Positions 1 to 8,364 of a DNA stretch of 64,000 nt are shown in pieces. The DNA is taken from positions 1 through 64,000 of the forward strand of contig NZ_AKJE01000024.1 of NCBI RefSeq assembly GCF_000282495.1, read 5' to 3'. Source of the stretch: Pseudomonas sp. GM79. Lineage in GTDB: Bacteria > Pseudomonadota > Gammaproteobacteria > Pseudomonadales > Pseudomonadaceae. Position 1 is the first letter of the stretch; each line of letters begins with the position of its first letter. The notes under the pieces were generated by a model, which was given only the letters and a program-made list of their open reading frames with translations, made no database searches and was not told the DNA's origin. A program made the position numbers and the translations under genes.

Positions 1-63
1 CGGCACAGTCAACATTGATGTTGCCTGACACATCGCCTTCGCGAGCAAGCCCGCTCCCACAGG
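1..63. repeat. REPIN, cut by the window edge
   Basis: Right half of a Pseudomonas REP pair. Positions 38-63 carry the arm read as CTTCGCGAGCAAGCCCGCTC followed by CCACAGG. The spacer before it resembles the spacers of the complete copies later in the window, so the left arm should lie just upstream of base 1. Confidence 0.75.
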
Positions 64-120
64 TTTCGCACCTTAACTGACTGGTATTACCCAAAGGGGC
101 AGACCAAAAGGGCCAGGTCC

Positions 121-153
121 AAAAAACAAAACCCGCTCCCCGAAAGGAGCGGG
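121..153 (-). terminator. Rho-independent terminator of the DUF3015 gene
   Basis: Read on the minus strand, a GC-rich stem CCCGCTCC / GGAGCGGG (132-153) with a TTTC loop is followed by a T-rich run (121-131). It lies 11 bases beyond the stop codon of the DUF3015 gene. Confidence 0.85.
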
Positions 154-163
154 CCGGTCGAGA

Positions 164-652
164 TTAAGCTTGAGTAGCGTACTTGGCCAGACGAGGGTCG
201 CTTTTCAGCACGGCCAGGGTGTTGGTATGCACGTCATCAGCGGTCACGTCAGCTTTGCTGAAGATTTGCTGGAAGTGCTGATGAGTCACAGCGGCGAAAT
301 GCGCACGGTCTTCCGGCGCCACGCCCAGTACCACGGCGTAAGTGGTCAGCGCTTCGCCCTGACCTTTGGCCATGTCTTCGGACAACTCGTTCATCATGCC
401 ATTCATGGCGATCCAGGATTTGCCGCCATAGGTCAGCGATGCATTAGTCGAGCAACCGTTGGTGCCGGAGGTCATACCGAACGTTGCGTTACCGGAAGTG
501 CCGTTAGTGGTGGATGCCAGGAAGTGTGCCGGGGTGCCACGCTGACCTTCGAACAGCATGTTGCCCCAACCGCAGTCCGGACCGCCTGGCGCCTGAGCCA
601 TGGCGTTGATGGATACAGCGGTGAAGAGAGTACCGAGAAGAATCCGTTTCAT
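164..652 (-). CDS. DUF3015 family secreted protein
   Basis: A 162-residue protein with an N-terminal signal peptide (MKRILLGTLF, cut probably after AMA near residue 19) and a mature domain that I recognise as DUF3015, a proteobacterial family of unknown function. The mature part has Cys in GPDCGWG and NGCS, which could form a disulfide in the periplasm. I chose the ATG at 652: a longer frame exists to 727, but the signal peptide begins here and AAAGAGA lies about 11 bases upstream. A strong terminator follows. It appears to be a single-gene unit, convergent with nothing inside the window. Confidence 0.8.
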   Translation of the reverse strand: MKRILLGTLFTAVSINAMAQAPGGPDCGWGNMLFEGQRGTPAHFLASTTNGTSGNATFGMTSGTNGCSTNASLTYGGKSWIAMNGMMNELSEDMAKGQGEALTTYAVVLGVAPEDRAHFAAVTHQHFQQIFSKADVTADDVHTNTLAVLKSDPRLAKYATQA

Positions 653-927
653 AGCTATGTTCTCTTTGTGTGCATACCAATGGACAAGGGTGCTGGCCCC
701 TAATGGTGCCAGTGGGCCGGTTATCATCCAGCCGCGCAGCTTGGAGTTTAGGCAGGTTCCGGGGGTTCCGTTACTTTTTGCGAAACATTCCCTGAAAACA
801 TTGATTTTGACCCCTTCGGCCCGAGACTGAGGGATTGTCCAGGCTTTGGCTTGAGGTGCGCCTTGCCAGTGAGGTACGGGCAGCGCCAGAATGCCGCTAT
901 CTGCCCCGCCTGATGTAAGGAAGCCCG

Positions 928-3366
928 ATGCCTGATCCTGTTGCTGCCAGCTTGCGTCTAGCGCCTGAAGCGCTGACCCGTCCGTTTTCCGCTGAACAGT
1001 TCAGCTTCTCTACCACCAATGATCTGGAGCCCTTCCGCGGTGTGCTTGGCCAGGAACGTGCGGTTGAAGCCTTGCAGTTCGGTGTGGCCATGCCACGCCC
1101 CGGTTATAACGTATTCGTCATGGGCGAGCCCGGCACCGGCCGGTTTTCGTTCGTCAAACGCTACCTCAAGGCCGAAGGCAAGCGCCTGCAGACCCCGGCG
1201 GACTGGGTTTACGTCAATAATTTCGATGAGCCACGCGAGCCTCGTGCGTTGGAATTGCCGTCGGGCACCGCCGGTGCCTTCATCGGTGATATCAACGGCT
1301 TGATCGACAACCTGCTGGCGACCTTTCCGGCGGTGTTCGAGCACCCGTCCTACCAGCAGAAGAAAAGCGCCATCGACCGCGCTTTCAATCAGCGTTATGA
1401 CCGTGCACTGGATGTGATCGAGCGTCTGGCGCTGGAGAAAGAGGTCGCGCTGTACCGCGACAGCAGCAACATCGCCTTCACCCCGATGAGCGAAGGCAAG
1501 GCACTGGATGAGGCGGAATTCGCCCAGTTGCCGGAAGCCGAGCGCGAACGTTTTCATGACGACATTTCCGGGCTGGAAGAGCGGTTGAACGAAGAACTCG
1601 CCAGCCTGCCGCAATGGAAGCGCGAGTCGAGCAATCAACTGCGTCAGCTCAACGAAGAAACCATCACCCTGGCCTTGCAGCCATTGCTCGCTCCGCTGTC
1701 GGAAAAGTACGCGGAAAACGCAGGCGTTTGCGGTTACCTGCAAGCGATGCAGGTGTACCTGCTCAAGACGGTGGTCGAGCAACTGGTGGACGACAGCAAG
1801 ACCGACGCCATCGCCCGCAAATTGCTCGAAGAGCAATACGCCCCGAGCCTGGTGGTCGGTCATCCGTTCAGCGGCGGTGCGCCAGTGGTCTTCGAACCGC
1901 ACCCGACCTACGACAACCTGTTCGGTCGCATCGAATACAGCACCGACCAAGGCGCGCTCTACACCACCTATCGGCAGCTGCGACCGGGTGCGCTGCACCG
2001 GGCCAACGGCGGTTTTCTGATCCTCGAAGCGGAAAAAATGCTCAGCGAGCCTTTCGTCTGGGATGCGCTCAAACGCGCCCTGCAATCGCGCAAGCTGAAA
2101 ATGGAATCGCCGCTGGGCGAGCTGGGCCGTCTGGCCACTGTGACGCTGACACCGCAACACATTCCGTTGCAGGTCAAAGTCGTGATCATCGGCGCCCGGC
2201 AGTTGTATTACACGCTGCAAGACCTCGATCCGGACTTCCAGGAGATGTTTCGTGTCCTGGTGGATTTCGATGAAGACATCCCGATGGTCGACGAGAGCCT
2301 GGAGCAGTTCGCCCAGTTGCTCAAAACCCGTACGTCCGAGGAAGGCATGGCGCCGCTGACCGCCGATGCGGTGGCGCGTCTGGCGACTTACAGCGCGCGT
2401 CTGGCGGAGCACCAGGGGCGATTGTCGGCGCGGATCGGCGATCTGTTCCAGCTGGTCAGCGAGGCGGATTTCATTCGCGACCTGGCGGGCGACGACATGA
2501 CTGACGCCGGGCACATCGAGCGTGCGCTCAAGGCCAAGGCCACCCGTACCGGGCGTGTTTCGGCGCGGATTCTCGATGACATGCTGGCCGGGATCATCCT
2601 GATCGACACCGATGGCGCGGCGGTTGGCAAGTGCAACGGGCTGACGGTACTGGAAGTCGGCGATTCGGCCTTCGGGATACCGGCGCGGATTTCCGCCACG
2701 GTTTATCCGGGCGGCAGCGGCATCGTCGACATCGAGCGCGAGGTCAACCTCGGTCAGCCGATTCACTCCAAAGGCGTGATGATCCTTACCGGGTATCTGG
2801 GCAGCCGTTATGCCCAGGAATTTCCGCTGGCGATTTCCGCGAGTATCGCCCTGGAGCAGTCCTACGGTTATGTCGACGGTGACAGCGCGTCTCTGGGGGA
2901 GGCATGCACGCTGATCTCGGCCTTGTCGAAAACCCCGCTCAAGCAGTGTTTCGCGATTACCGGTTCGATCAACCAGTTCGGTGAAGTGCAGGCGGTGGGT
3001 GGGGTCAACGAGAAGATCGAAGGTTTCTTCCGGCTCTGCGAAGCCCGTGGTTTGACGGGGGAGCAAGGGGCGATCATTCCTCAGGCCAACGTTGCCACGC
3101 TGATGCTCGACGAGAAGGTGCTGGCGGCGGTACGCGCGGGGCAGTTCCATGTCTACGCGGTGCGCCAGGCCGACGAGGCTCTGAGCCTGTTGGTCGGCGA
3201 GCCGGCCGGTGCGCCGGATGAGAATGGCGCATTCCCTGAAGGCAGCATCAACGCGCGGGTAGTGGAACGCTTGCGGGTGATTGCGGAAATGATCAGCGAG
3301 GAAGACCTCAAGGAAGCCGAAAAGGAGTTGGCGCAGGAAGCGATGCTGGAAATCAAACCGGCCTGA
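928..3366 (+). CDS. Lon-family ATP-dependent protease (LonB/YcbZ-like)
   Basis: An 812-residue protein with an N-terminal AAA region, a helical insertion (about 110-330) and a C-terminal Lon protease domain (about 560-780). The Ser-Lys dyad is visible: Ser653 in DGDSASLGE and Lys696 in VNEKIEGF. They are 43 residues apart, the same spacing as Ser679/Lys722 of E. coli Lon. The P-loop at 66-72 reads GEPGTGR, so the usual Lys is Arg. The start at 928 is an ATG preceded by AAGGAA. It is the counterpart of PAO1 PA4576, annotated there as a probable ATP-dependent protease. It should act on soluble proteins in the cytoplasm; its substrates are unknown. A REPIN follows 12 bases after the stop. Confidence 0.9.
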   Translation: MPDPVAASLRLAPEALTRPFSAEQFSFSTTNDLEPFRGVLGQERAVEALQFGVAMPRPGYNVFVMGEPGTGRFSFVKRYLKAEGKRLQTPADWVYVNNFDEPREPRALELPSGTAGAFIGDINGLIDNLLATFPAVFEHPSYQQKKSAIDRAFNQRYDRALDVIERLALEKEVALYRDSSNIAFTPMSEGKALDEAEFAQLPEAERERFHDDISGLEERLNEELASLPQWKRESSNQLRQLNEETITLALQPLLAPLSEKYAENAGVCGYLQAMQVYLLKTVVEQLVDDSKTDAIARKLLEEQYAPSLVVGHPFSGGAPVVFEPHPTYDNLFGRIEYSTDQGALYTTYRQLRPGALHRANGGFLILEAEKMLSEPFVWDALKRALQSRKLKMESPLGELGRLATVTLTPQHIPLQVKVVIIGARQLYYTLQDLDPDFQEMFRVLVDFDEDIPMVDESLEQFAQLLKTRTSEEGMAPLTADAVARLATYSARLAEHQGRLSARIGDLFQLVSEADFIRDLAGDDMTDAGHIERALKAKATRTGRVSARILDDMLAGIILIDTDGAAVGKCNGLTVLEVGDSAFGIPARISATVYPGGSGIVDIEREVNLGQPIHSKGVMILTGYLGSRYAQEFPLAISASIALEQSYGYVDGDSASLGEACTLISALSKTPLKQCFAITGSINQFGEVQAVGGVNEKIEGFFRLCEARGLTGEQGAIIPQANVATLMLDEKVLAAVRAGQFHVYAVRQADEALSLLVGEPAGAPDENGAFPEGSINARVVERLRVIAEMISEEDLKEAEKELAQEAMLEIKPA

Positions 3367-3378
3367 CACAATCCCCCG

Positions 3379-3468
3379 TGTGGGAGCGGGCTTGCTCGCG
3401 AAGACTGACTAACATTCAACATCAATGTCGACTGTTATGCCATCTTCGCGAGCAAGCCCGCTCCCACA
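3379..3468. repeat. REPIN (inverted REP pair)
   Basis: Arms TGTGGGAGCGGGCTTGCTCG (from 3379) and its reverse complement (to 3468) flank a spacer of about 40 bases. It lies directly after the Lon-like protease gene and may act as a transcript end or 3' stabiliser. Confidence 0.9.
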
Positions 3469-3684
3469 GGTTCTGTAGTGTTTTGCAGACTGTATTCAAT
3501 GCAAAAGAGCGCCATCGAAATGGCGTCAATATTCACGCAGCGACCACTCGGCACCTTCTGATTCTGGTTCGCGTGCGAGCCAGACTTTTCTTCTATTATC
3601 TGCTCAAGGATATCGACAGTAATCACTGGATCGAGACAGCCTTCCCGTGGAGGCTGAATACCGGATCTACCGAGGGTCGCCGCC
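3469..3684. other. Intergenic stretch with a small hairpin
   Basis: With the REPIN before it, this makes a 318-base gap. A short stem GCCAT/ATGGC with a GAAA loop lies at 3510-3525. On the minus strand it is followed by CTCTTTTGC, resembling a weak terminator, but no minus-strand gene is visible before it. Nothing else recognisable. Confidence 0.4.
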
Positions 3685-4026
3685 ATGTCGCGCAACCTCT
3701 GTCTCACCCGTCAATGCCTGGGCCTTGTGACCCGTATCGAATGTGCTATCCGCCCGCTGGCGGGAGATACGGGCATGTGGACCTTGCTCTTCGCCGCCGG
3801 AATGGCCGGCGAGCAGCCTTCTGCCATCAAGGCCCAAGGCCCGTTCCGTGGGCCGGTCGTGGCGGAATCGATCCTCGACACCATCGTTGAAAGTCTGACC
3901 TTGCATGGTTACGAGCTGGCCGACGACCCGCAAATCTGGTGCCTGCATCTGCAAGCCCAGTTGCGAGAGATCAATGGTGGTCGTTACCGCAACCTTAGCG
4001 GACCCGAGTTTCGGCCCGAGCACTGA
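3685..4026 (+). CDS. Conserved hypothetical protein (Pseudomonas)
   Basis: A 113-residue protein without signal peptide or membrane segment. I recognise no domain. It has three Cys, two near the N-terminus (LCLTRQCLG) and one in the WCLHLQ segment. Its position between the Lon-like protease and the UPF0114 gene suggests that it is the equivalent of PAO1 PA4575, also hypothetical. The ATG at 3685 follows a GAGGG-type ribosome site (CGAGGGTCGCCGCC). The stop lies 5 bases from the end of the convergent lipoprotein gene, with no terminator between them. Function unknown. Confidence 0.65.
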   Translation: MSRNLCLTRQCLGLVTRIECAIRPLAGDTGMWTLLFAAGMAGEQPSAIKAQGPFRGPVVAESILDTIVESLTLHGYELADDPQIWCLHLQAQLREINGGRYRNLSGPEFRPEH

Positions 4027-4031
4027 ACAGG

Positions 4032-5861
4032 CTATTGATCAAGGCTGCCTGGCTCAGCCTTGTCGAGTTTGACCTCAAACCCATATTGCACGGTGGTGAG
4101 GTTCGTTCGCTGATAAGTTTCCAGGCGTGTGGGCTGGCCATAGAAGTAATGCACTGCAAATAACGCCGGGCCTTGTGCGCTCGCGTCGTGACTGACCGAC
4201 AGAATCTCTTTCAAATAATTGCCGCTGTCGTCCTTGGCGAAAAAACGCCAGTCCTGGGCGGGAAACAGTTTCAAATCAACCACCAACGCATTCCCTTTGA
4301 ATTCCAGGCCTTTGGGCAACTGGCGGGCGTCGTATGTTTGCTGGTCGATAGTCGCCAGAAAGTGCGGCATGGAGCCCACGGCGTAGGCCGGTGTTTGCGG
4401 AAACAGGTTCAGATCATAGGTGATGGCGCCGCGGATCGGATCGACCTCATACGCCTCCGGCGGCAGCTCTATCGGCCCATCGCGCTGGTCATTGCGGTCT
4501 TGGATAAAGAACGTCACCGGGCTTTCGCCGGGATTGAAAGAGGTGCCGAGCAATTCGTCATTGAAGCTTCTGGGGTGATTGAATTCGATGCGGGCGGCAC
4601 TTGGGTCATCGACCGACTGACTGATGCTGATGCTTTTTTTCAGTTGCTCCTCGCTCAACGTTGCGCCCTTGAGCCAAGTCGCAGCCTGGTCGTCATACAC
4701 CACCACCGGCAAGGTCAGCGGCTGGATGGTTTTTTTCGTGGTGTGCGGGTCGAAGCGGCGTATCGGCAGGTTCAGGTCCTTGTGGGTCACCGTGACCGCC
4801 GAGAAGTCCAGCAAGCTGACTTCGATGGTGTCGATCGGTCCATTGAAGTAGACCTTGGTGTAATGCCGGGTTTGTTGCTTTTCAAACGCACGCTGCTCGT
4901 CATCGAGCTGTTTTTCGAACGCTTCGCTCCACGCCTTCTGCAGTTGCATCTGCGCCAGTTGTTTTTGATAAAACGCAATTTGGGCGGCGGTTTCGTTGAT
5001 CGCACCTGAACGAGAGAGGAATTGCCCGGTGGCGTCCCTGGCCTGAACGATCAATGGGGTGAGTGATATGTCACGTACCTCGGGGGCCAGCGGCGCGCTG
5101 TTACTGAATTCGATTTCGGCGTAGTTATTGCCCAGTTTCAATAAGGTGACACTGAGATTGTCGTTAGTGCGAGTCTGGCCGACGTCCTTTTTCGTCAGAT
5201 CGAAGCTGTAGAGCCGGCGCGGGGAGATGACTTCCACCTTGCCTTGCAGGCTCACCGGTTGTGGTTGGCTCTTCTTGTCCACTTCCAGGCCTTCGATGAA
5301 GGGGTAGGTCACCGTCAAATCATCGGGGTGGGTCAGGTTGGAGCTCGACGGGCTCAGCTGGATGCCGGGATCGGTTTCCGACCATTCCGGCTGAAACGCG
5401 ATGACGCGCTTGTTGCTCAGGGTCACCGATTGCCATTCCAGGCCATGAGGAAAAAGGAACGCGCCCGGAATGTTGAAGTTGAAGGGGAATACCGGTTGCA
5501 GATCGGTCAGGTAATCCGAGCTGGACTCCTTGTGTAACACGAACAGACCGTTAATGTAGGTGTCGACCAAGGCCTGGGGTGTGGGGTAGTGCTTGAGCAC
5601 GGCGAGGGCGTCTTCGCCGTATTCGGTGACCACTGGTTTGGTGTCGAGTTTGAGTTGTGCGCGCTCGAGTAACAATAGGGAACCGCCTAGCTCGGCCACG
5701 GCATCCTTGAGTTTGGGGTCCTCGATCGTCTCCAGGGATTGTTCGAACTGTGCGATCTTTTCTTCGAGGCTGACCTGGCGTTTCTCATCGCTGGGTGAGC
5801 AGCCACCGAGCAACAATGCGAAGCAAAGCCCGGCACTCGTTAACGGCAATCGCACATCCAT
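4032..5861 (-). CDS. Large lipoprotein of unknown function
   Basis: A 609-residue protein with a clear lipoprotein signal: hydrophobic segment ending LLLGGC, acylated Cys at residue 21. A charged, probably helical stretch follows (about 25-60), and a coiled-coil-like Gln/Lys/Glu-rich segment lies in the middle (near 290-345, containing QKQLAQMQLQKAW). The rest looks beta-rich. I recognise no named domain. The ATG at 5861 is preceded by AGGAAG; a longer frame begins with TTG at 5897, but the signal peptide and ribosome site favour 5861. It is transcribed alone, convergent with the 113-residue gene. I cannot place it by synteny with PAO1, so it may be an accessory gene. Confidence 0.7.
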   Translation of the reverse strand: MDVRLPLTSAGLCFALLLGGCSPSDEKRQVSLEEKIAQFEQSLETIEDPKLKDAVAELGGSLLLLERAQLKLDTKPVVTEYGEDALAVLKHYPTPQALVDTYINGLFVLHKESSSDYLTDLQPVFPFNFNIPGAFLFPHGLEWQSVTLSNKRVIAFQPEWSETDPGIQLSPSSSNLTHPDDLTVTYPFIEGLEVDKKSQPQPVSLQGKVEVISPRRLYSFDLTKKDVGQTRTNDNLSVTLLKLGNNYAEIEFSNSAPLAPEVRDISLTPLIVQARDATGQFLSRSGAINETAAQIAFYQKQLAQMQLQKAWSEAFEKQLDDEQRAFEKQQTRHYTKVYFNGPIDTIEVSLLDFSAVTVTHKDLNLPIRRFDPHTTKKTIQPLTLPVVVYDDQAATWLKGATLSEEQLKKSISISQSVDDPSAARIEFNHPRSFNDELLGTSFNPGESPVTFFIQDRNDQRDGPIELPPEAYEVDPIRGAITYDLNLFPQTPAYAVGSMPHFLATIDQQTYDARQLPKGLEFKGNALVVDLKLFPAQDWRFFAKDDSGNYLKEILSVSHDASAQGPALFAVHYFYGQPTRLETYQRTNLTTVQYGFEVKLDKAEPGSLDQ

Positions 5862-6021
5862 TTCCAGTCTTCCTGTCCGACGTCGCTGACCTGTCAATCA
5901 TCTGGACACTAGCAGAAAAACTTTGTCACACACACGCAGGTTACGGATTTTCCGGCGGTTTCTGGGTGTAACAGGTGGCTGTTATACTCGCCGCCATTTC
6001 CAGCCCCTTGTGTGAGATTCA

Positions 6022-6510
6022 ATGGAACGCTTTATCGAAAATGCAATGTACGCCTCCCGTTGGTTACTGGCGCCGATCTATTTCGGTTTGTCCCTGGGCT
6101 TGCTGGCGTTGGCACTGAAATTCTTCCAGGAAGTCTTCCACGTCATCCCTAACGTGTTCTCGATGGCCGAGTCGGATCTGATTCTGGTCCTGCTGTCGCT
6201 GATCGACATGGCGCTGGTGGGCGGCTTGTTGGTGATGGTGATGATCTCCGGTTACGAGAACTTCGTTTCTCAGCTGGATATCGACGACAGCAAGGAAAAG
6301 CTCAACTGGCTAGGCACCATGGATTCGTCTTCGTTGAAGATGAAGGTCGCGGCGTCCATCGTGGCGATTTCGTCCATCCACCTGCTACGGATCTTCATGG
6401 ACGCCAAGAACGTCGATCCCGAGCATTTGAAGTGGTACGTGGTCATTCACATGACCTTCGTGGTGTCGGCGTTTGCCATGGGCTATCTGGACAAGCTGAC
6501 CAAGCACTGA
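6022..6510 (+). CDS. UPF0114 / YqhA family membrane protein
   Basis: A 162-residue inner-membrane protein of the TIGR00645/UPF0114 family (YqhA in E. coli). It has hydrophobic segments near 15-40, 55-80, 110-128 and 137-157, and the family-typical opening [20 protein letters not shown]. Function is unknown. A TATACT hexamer at 5983-5988 could be the -10 element of its promoter, though no good -35 is visible. It corresponds to PA4574 by position. A REPIN follows 12 bases after the stop. Confidence 0.88.
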   Translation: MERFIENAMYASRWLLAPIYFGLSLGLLALALKFFQEVFHVIPNVFSMAESDLILVLLSLIDMALVGGLLVMVMISGYENFVSQLDIDDSKEKLNWLGTMDSSSLKMKVAASIVAISSIHLLRIFMDAKNVDPEHLKWYVVIHMTFVVSAFAMGYLDKLTKH

Positions 6511-6522
6511 TCGACTGATCCT

Positions 6523-6610
6523 TGTGGGAGCGTGGCTTGCCCGCGATAGCATCACCTCGGTCTGACGATAAACCGCGGTAATGCCATCGCGGGCAAGCCA
6601 CGCTCCCACA
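6523..6610. repeat. REPIN (variant with GTGGCTTGCCCGCG arms)
   Basis: Inverted arms TGTGGGAGCGTGGCTTGCCC (from 6523) and the reverse complement (to 6610) flank a spacer of about 40 bases. The arm differs from the majority class here (GCGTGGCTTGCCCGCG instead of GCGGGCTTGCTCGCG). Confidence 0.85.
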
Positions 6611-6712
6611 GTTTTGTGAAACAGACGGGTGGTGTCGTCTGTGGCTTGTACTTTGGTCCGCCGAGGCATATCCATGTAGAGGTCCTGGCTCGCCACTGCC
6701 TGAGGTGCGCTC

Positions 6713-7009
6713 ATGAACCTGCAAGAGTTGAATGCGTATGCCGTCGCCGGAAAGGTCGATGAGCTGAACCTGATCTCGATGGAAGGCGTGTTTTACGTGC
6801 TGGAGGCACGGATGCATGGCGCGGGGCATCCATTGCGCGATGCGCACGGCGAGATATTGCATCTGCGCTCGGTCGAGCATGCGCGTGAAGTGCTTCATGC
6901 CTTTCCCAAGTTGTCGTTCAACGTCGTGCATACCTCGGTTCAGGATGAAATGTGCGGTGCCAGCACCGAGGAAAGCCTGAAAGTACCGATCACTTTCCGT
7001 TCCGCGTGA
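6713..7009 (+). CDS. DUF6482-like small protein
   Basis: A 98-residue soluble protein opening MNLQELNAYAVAGKVDELNL. I recall this Pseudomonas family as DUF6482, of unknown function, and it would be the PA4573 equivalent. No signal peptide or membrane segment. A short conserved-looking segment VLEARMHG sits near residue 30, and a single Cys lies near the C-terminus. The ATG at 6713 follows TGAGGTGCGCTC. It is preceded by a REPIN and followed by fklB on the same strand 130 bases later. The family name comes from memory and is less certain than the gene call. Confidence 0.65.
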   Translation: MNLQELNAYAVAGKVDELNLISMEGVFYVLEARMHGAGHPLRDAHGEILHLRSVEHAREVLHAFPKLSFNVVHTSVQDEMCGASTEESLKVPITFRSA

Positions 7010-7139
7010 CAGGCCCGACACGGCTCATCAACGTGACGGCATCTGTGCTAGTCTGCTCGCCCTTTTGATTCCGGGCGCTCCGGGATGCGCTGTGCATGCA
7101 CGGCAAGTTCCAGGGCCGTCCGCACAACGGAGCAGTGTC

Positions 7140-7757
7140 ATGTCCGAAGTAAATCTGTCCACCGATGAAACCCGCGTCAGCTACGGCATTGGCCGTCAGT
7201 TGGGCGACCAGCTGCGTGACAATCCGCCACCGGGCGTTAGCCTGGACGCAATCCTGGCTGGCCTGACCGACGCGTTCGCCGGCAAGCCAAGCCGTGTGGG
7301 TCAGGAAGAAATGTCCGCCAGCTTCAAGGTTATCCGCGAAATCATGCAAGCCGAAGCTGCAGCCAAGGCTGAAGCCGCTGCTGGCGAAGGCCTGGCTTTC
7401 CTGGCGGAAAACGCCAAGCGCGAAGGCATCACCACTCTGGCTTCCGGCCTGCAATTCGAAGTGCTGACTCAAGGTGAAGGCGCCAAGCCGACCCGTGAAG
7501 ACCAAGTGCGCACTCACTACCACGGCACCCTGATCGACGGCACTGTGTTCGACAGCTCCTACGATCGTGGTCAGCCTGCAGAATTCCCGGTAGGCGGCGT
7601 TATCGCTGGCTGGACCGAAGCCCTGCAACTGATGAACGCCGGCAGCAAATGGCGTCTGTACGTGCCGAGCGAACTGGCTTACGGCGCTCAAGGCGTTGGC
7701 AGCATTCCGCCGCACAGCGTACTGGTATTCGACGTCGAACTGCTCGACGTTCTGTAA
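7140..7757 (+). CDS. fklB: FKBP-type peptidyl-prolyl cis-trans isomerase FklB
   Basis: A 205-residue isomerase with an N-terminal dimerisation part (opening MSEVNLSTDETRVSYGIGRQ) and a C-terminal FKBP domain (about 105-205). FKBP signatures are visible: VRTHYHGTLIDGTVFDSSYD, the GWTEAL helix, and SKWRLYVPSELAYG. The ATG at 7140 is preceded by GGAG; a longer frame begins with TTG at 7065 without a ribosome site. It matches PA4572. No signal peptide is visible, so the sequence suggests a cytoplasmic location. A REPIN follows the stop. Confidence 0.92.
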   Translation: MSEVNLSTDETRVSYGIGRQLGDQLRDNPPPGVSLDAILAGLTDAFAGKPSRVGQEEMSASFKVIREIMQAEAAAKAEAAAGEGLAFLAENAKREGITTLASGLQFEVLTQGEGAKPTREDQVRTHYHGTLIDGTVFDSSYDRGQPAEFPVGGVIAGWTEALQLMNAGSKWRLYVPSELAYGAQGVGSIPPHSVLVFDVELLDVL

Positions 7758-7785
7758 GACCTGAGTGTCGGAACGGGCTCGGTCA

Positions 7786-7875
7786 TGTGGGAGCGGGCTT
7801 GCTCGCGAATGCGGTGTGTCATTCAGCGATGATGTTGAATGTCATGACCTCTTCGCGAGCAAGCCCGCCCCCACA
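7786..7875. repeat. REPIN
   Basis: Arms TGTGGGAGCGGGCTTGCTCG (from 7786) and the reverse complement (to 7875). The right arm has one change (CCCGCCCCCACA for CCCGCTCCCACA). It lies between the convergent fklB and the Fur-box gene and may serve as an end for both transcripts. Confidence 0.88.
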
Positions 7876-7900
7876 GGGCTCGCTCCGACATGTTGCATTT

Positions 7901-8158
7901 TCATAGTTCAATCTTGTTGTGCAGCTCATTCGTCGGGCGCAACGCCCGGGCATAGCAGAACAGAAACAGATTGCGCACCAGTTCCTTGAGCACCACCGGC
8001 TCGCTGGAACTTAAACCGTTGACGTCCAGATCACCCTGATCCTGCAGCTCGTTCAAGGCTTCTTCTTCAAGCACCGCACAAACTTCCCCGGTTTCCCGAT
8101 GCAGGATTCTGAGGTAGGGGTGTGGGCGGTCCAGCCAGGCATCGATCAAATAAGTCAT
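7901..8158 (-). CDS. Conserved small protein, probably iron-regulated (PA4570-like)
   Basis: An 85-residue protein opening MTYLIDAWLDRPHPYLRILH, with an acidic middle (EEEALNELQDQGDLD) and a helical C-terminus. No signal peptide or recognised domain. I took the ATG at 8158 rather than the one at 8167: the GGAG ribosome site touches the first ATG directly but is 9 bases from the second. By position it is the PA4570 equivalent. I recall PA4570 in lists of iron-responsive genes, which would fit the Fur-box-like palindrome over its promoter (8187-8201). The biochemical role is unknown. Confidence 0.75.
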   Translation of the reverse strand: MTYLIDAWLDRPHPYLRILHRETGEVCAVLEEEALNELQDQGDLDVNGLSSSEPVVLKELVRNLFLFCYARALRPTNELHNKIEL

Positions 8159-8186
8159 GAGTCTCATCTCCTTTGATGGGTTTCAA

Positions 8187-8201
8187 TGAGAATAATTCTT
8201 A
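8187..8201 (-). promoter_or_regulatory. Probable Fur box
   Basis: TGAGAATAATTCTTA is a near-perfect 7-1-7 palindrome (one mismatch) close to the Fur model TGATAATnATTATCA. It overlaps the -10 hexamer of the promoter described at 8189-8216 and lies 29 bases before the ATG at 8158, the usual place for Fur repression. Confidence 0.65.
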
Positions 8202-8216
8202 TTCATCAAATAGCAA
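8189..8216 (-). promoter_or_regulatory. Sigma-70 promoter of the PA4570-like gene
   Basis: On the minus strand, TTGCTA (8216-8211), a 16-base spacer and TATTCT (8194-8189). The -10 hexamer lies inside the Fur-box palindrome. Confidence 0.55.
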
Positions 8217-8327
8217 GGGCCTATTGGCGGTTTGTGTTTTTTTCTGTGGGGAAATGGCTGGGTGTCAAAACGAATGGCGTTTGGCTATTGCGCGGGAATG
8301 CTGGGTGATGCGGGGAAGGGCGAAGCA

Positions 8328-8352
8328 CCATCCCGCGCCGGGCGCGGGATGG
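8328..8352 (-). terminator. Strong GC hairpin after phnA
   Basis: CCATCCCGCGCC (8328-8339) pairs perfectly with GGCGCGGGATGG (8341-8352), 12 bases beyond the phnA-like stop. No real U-run follows on the minus strand, so it may be a Rho-assisted end or a 3' stabiliser rather than a classic terminator. Confidence 0.55.
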
Positions 8353-8364
8353 AATGCAGCAGAT

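Noticed and set aside
653..927. AlgU-type promoter before the DUF3015 gene
   Set aside because: GGAACC elements are present on the minus strand, but no TCnnA -10 occurs at the required 16-17 bases.
958..3369. 803-codon open frame antisense to the Lon-like protease
   Set aside because: A shadow of high third-position GC in the real gene. The translation is Arg/Gln/His-rich without any domain, and the plus-strand gene has catalytic motifs.
3378..3890. 170-codon open frame across the REPIN
   Set aside because: It runs through the repeat and out of frame over the PA4575-like gene, which has the better start and ribosome site.
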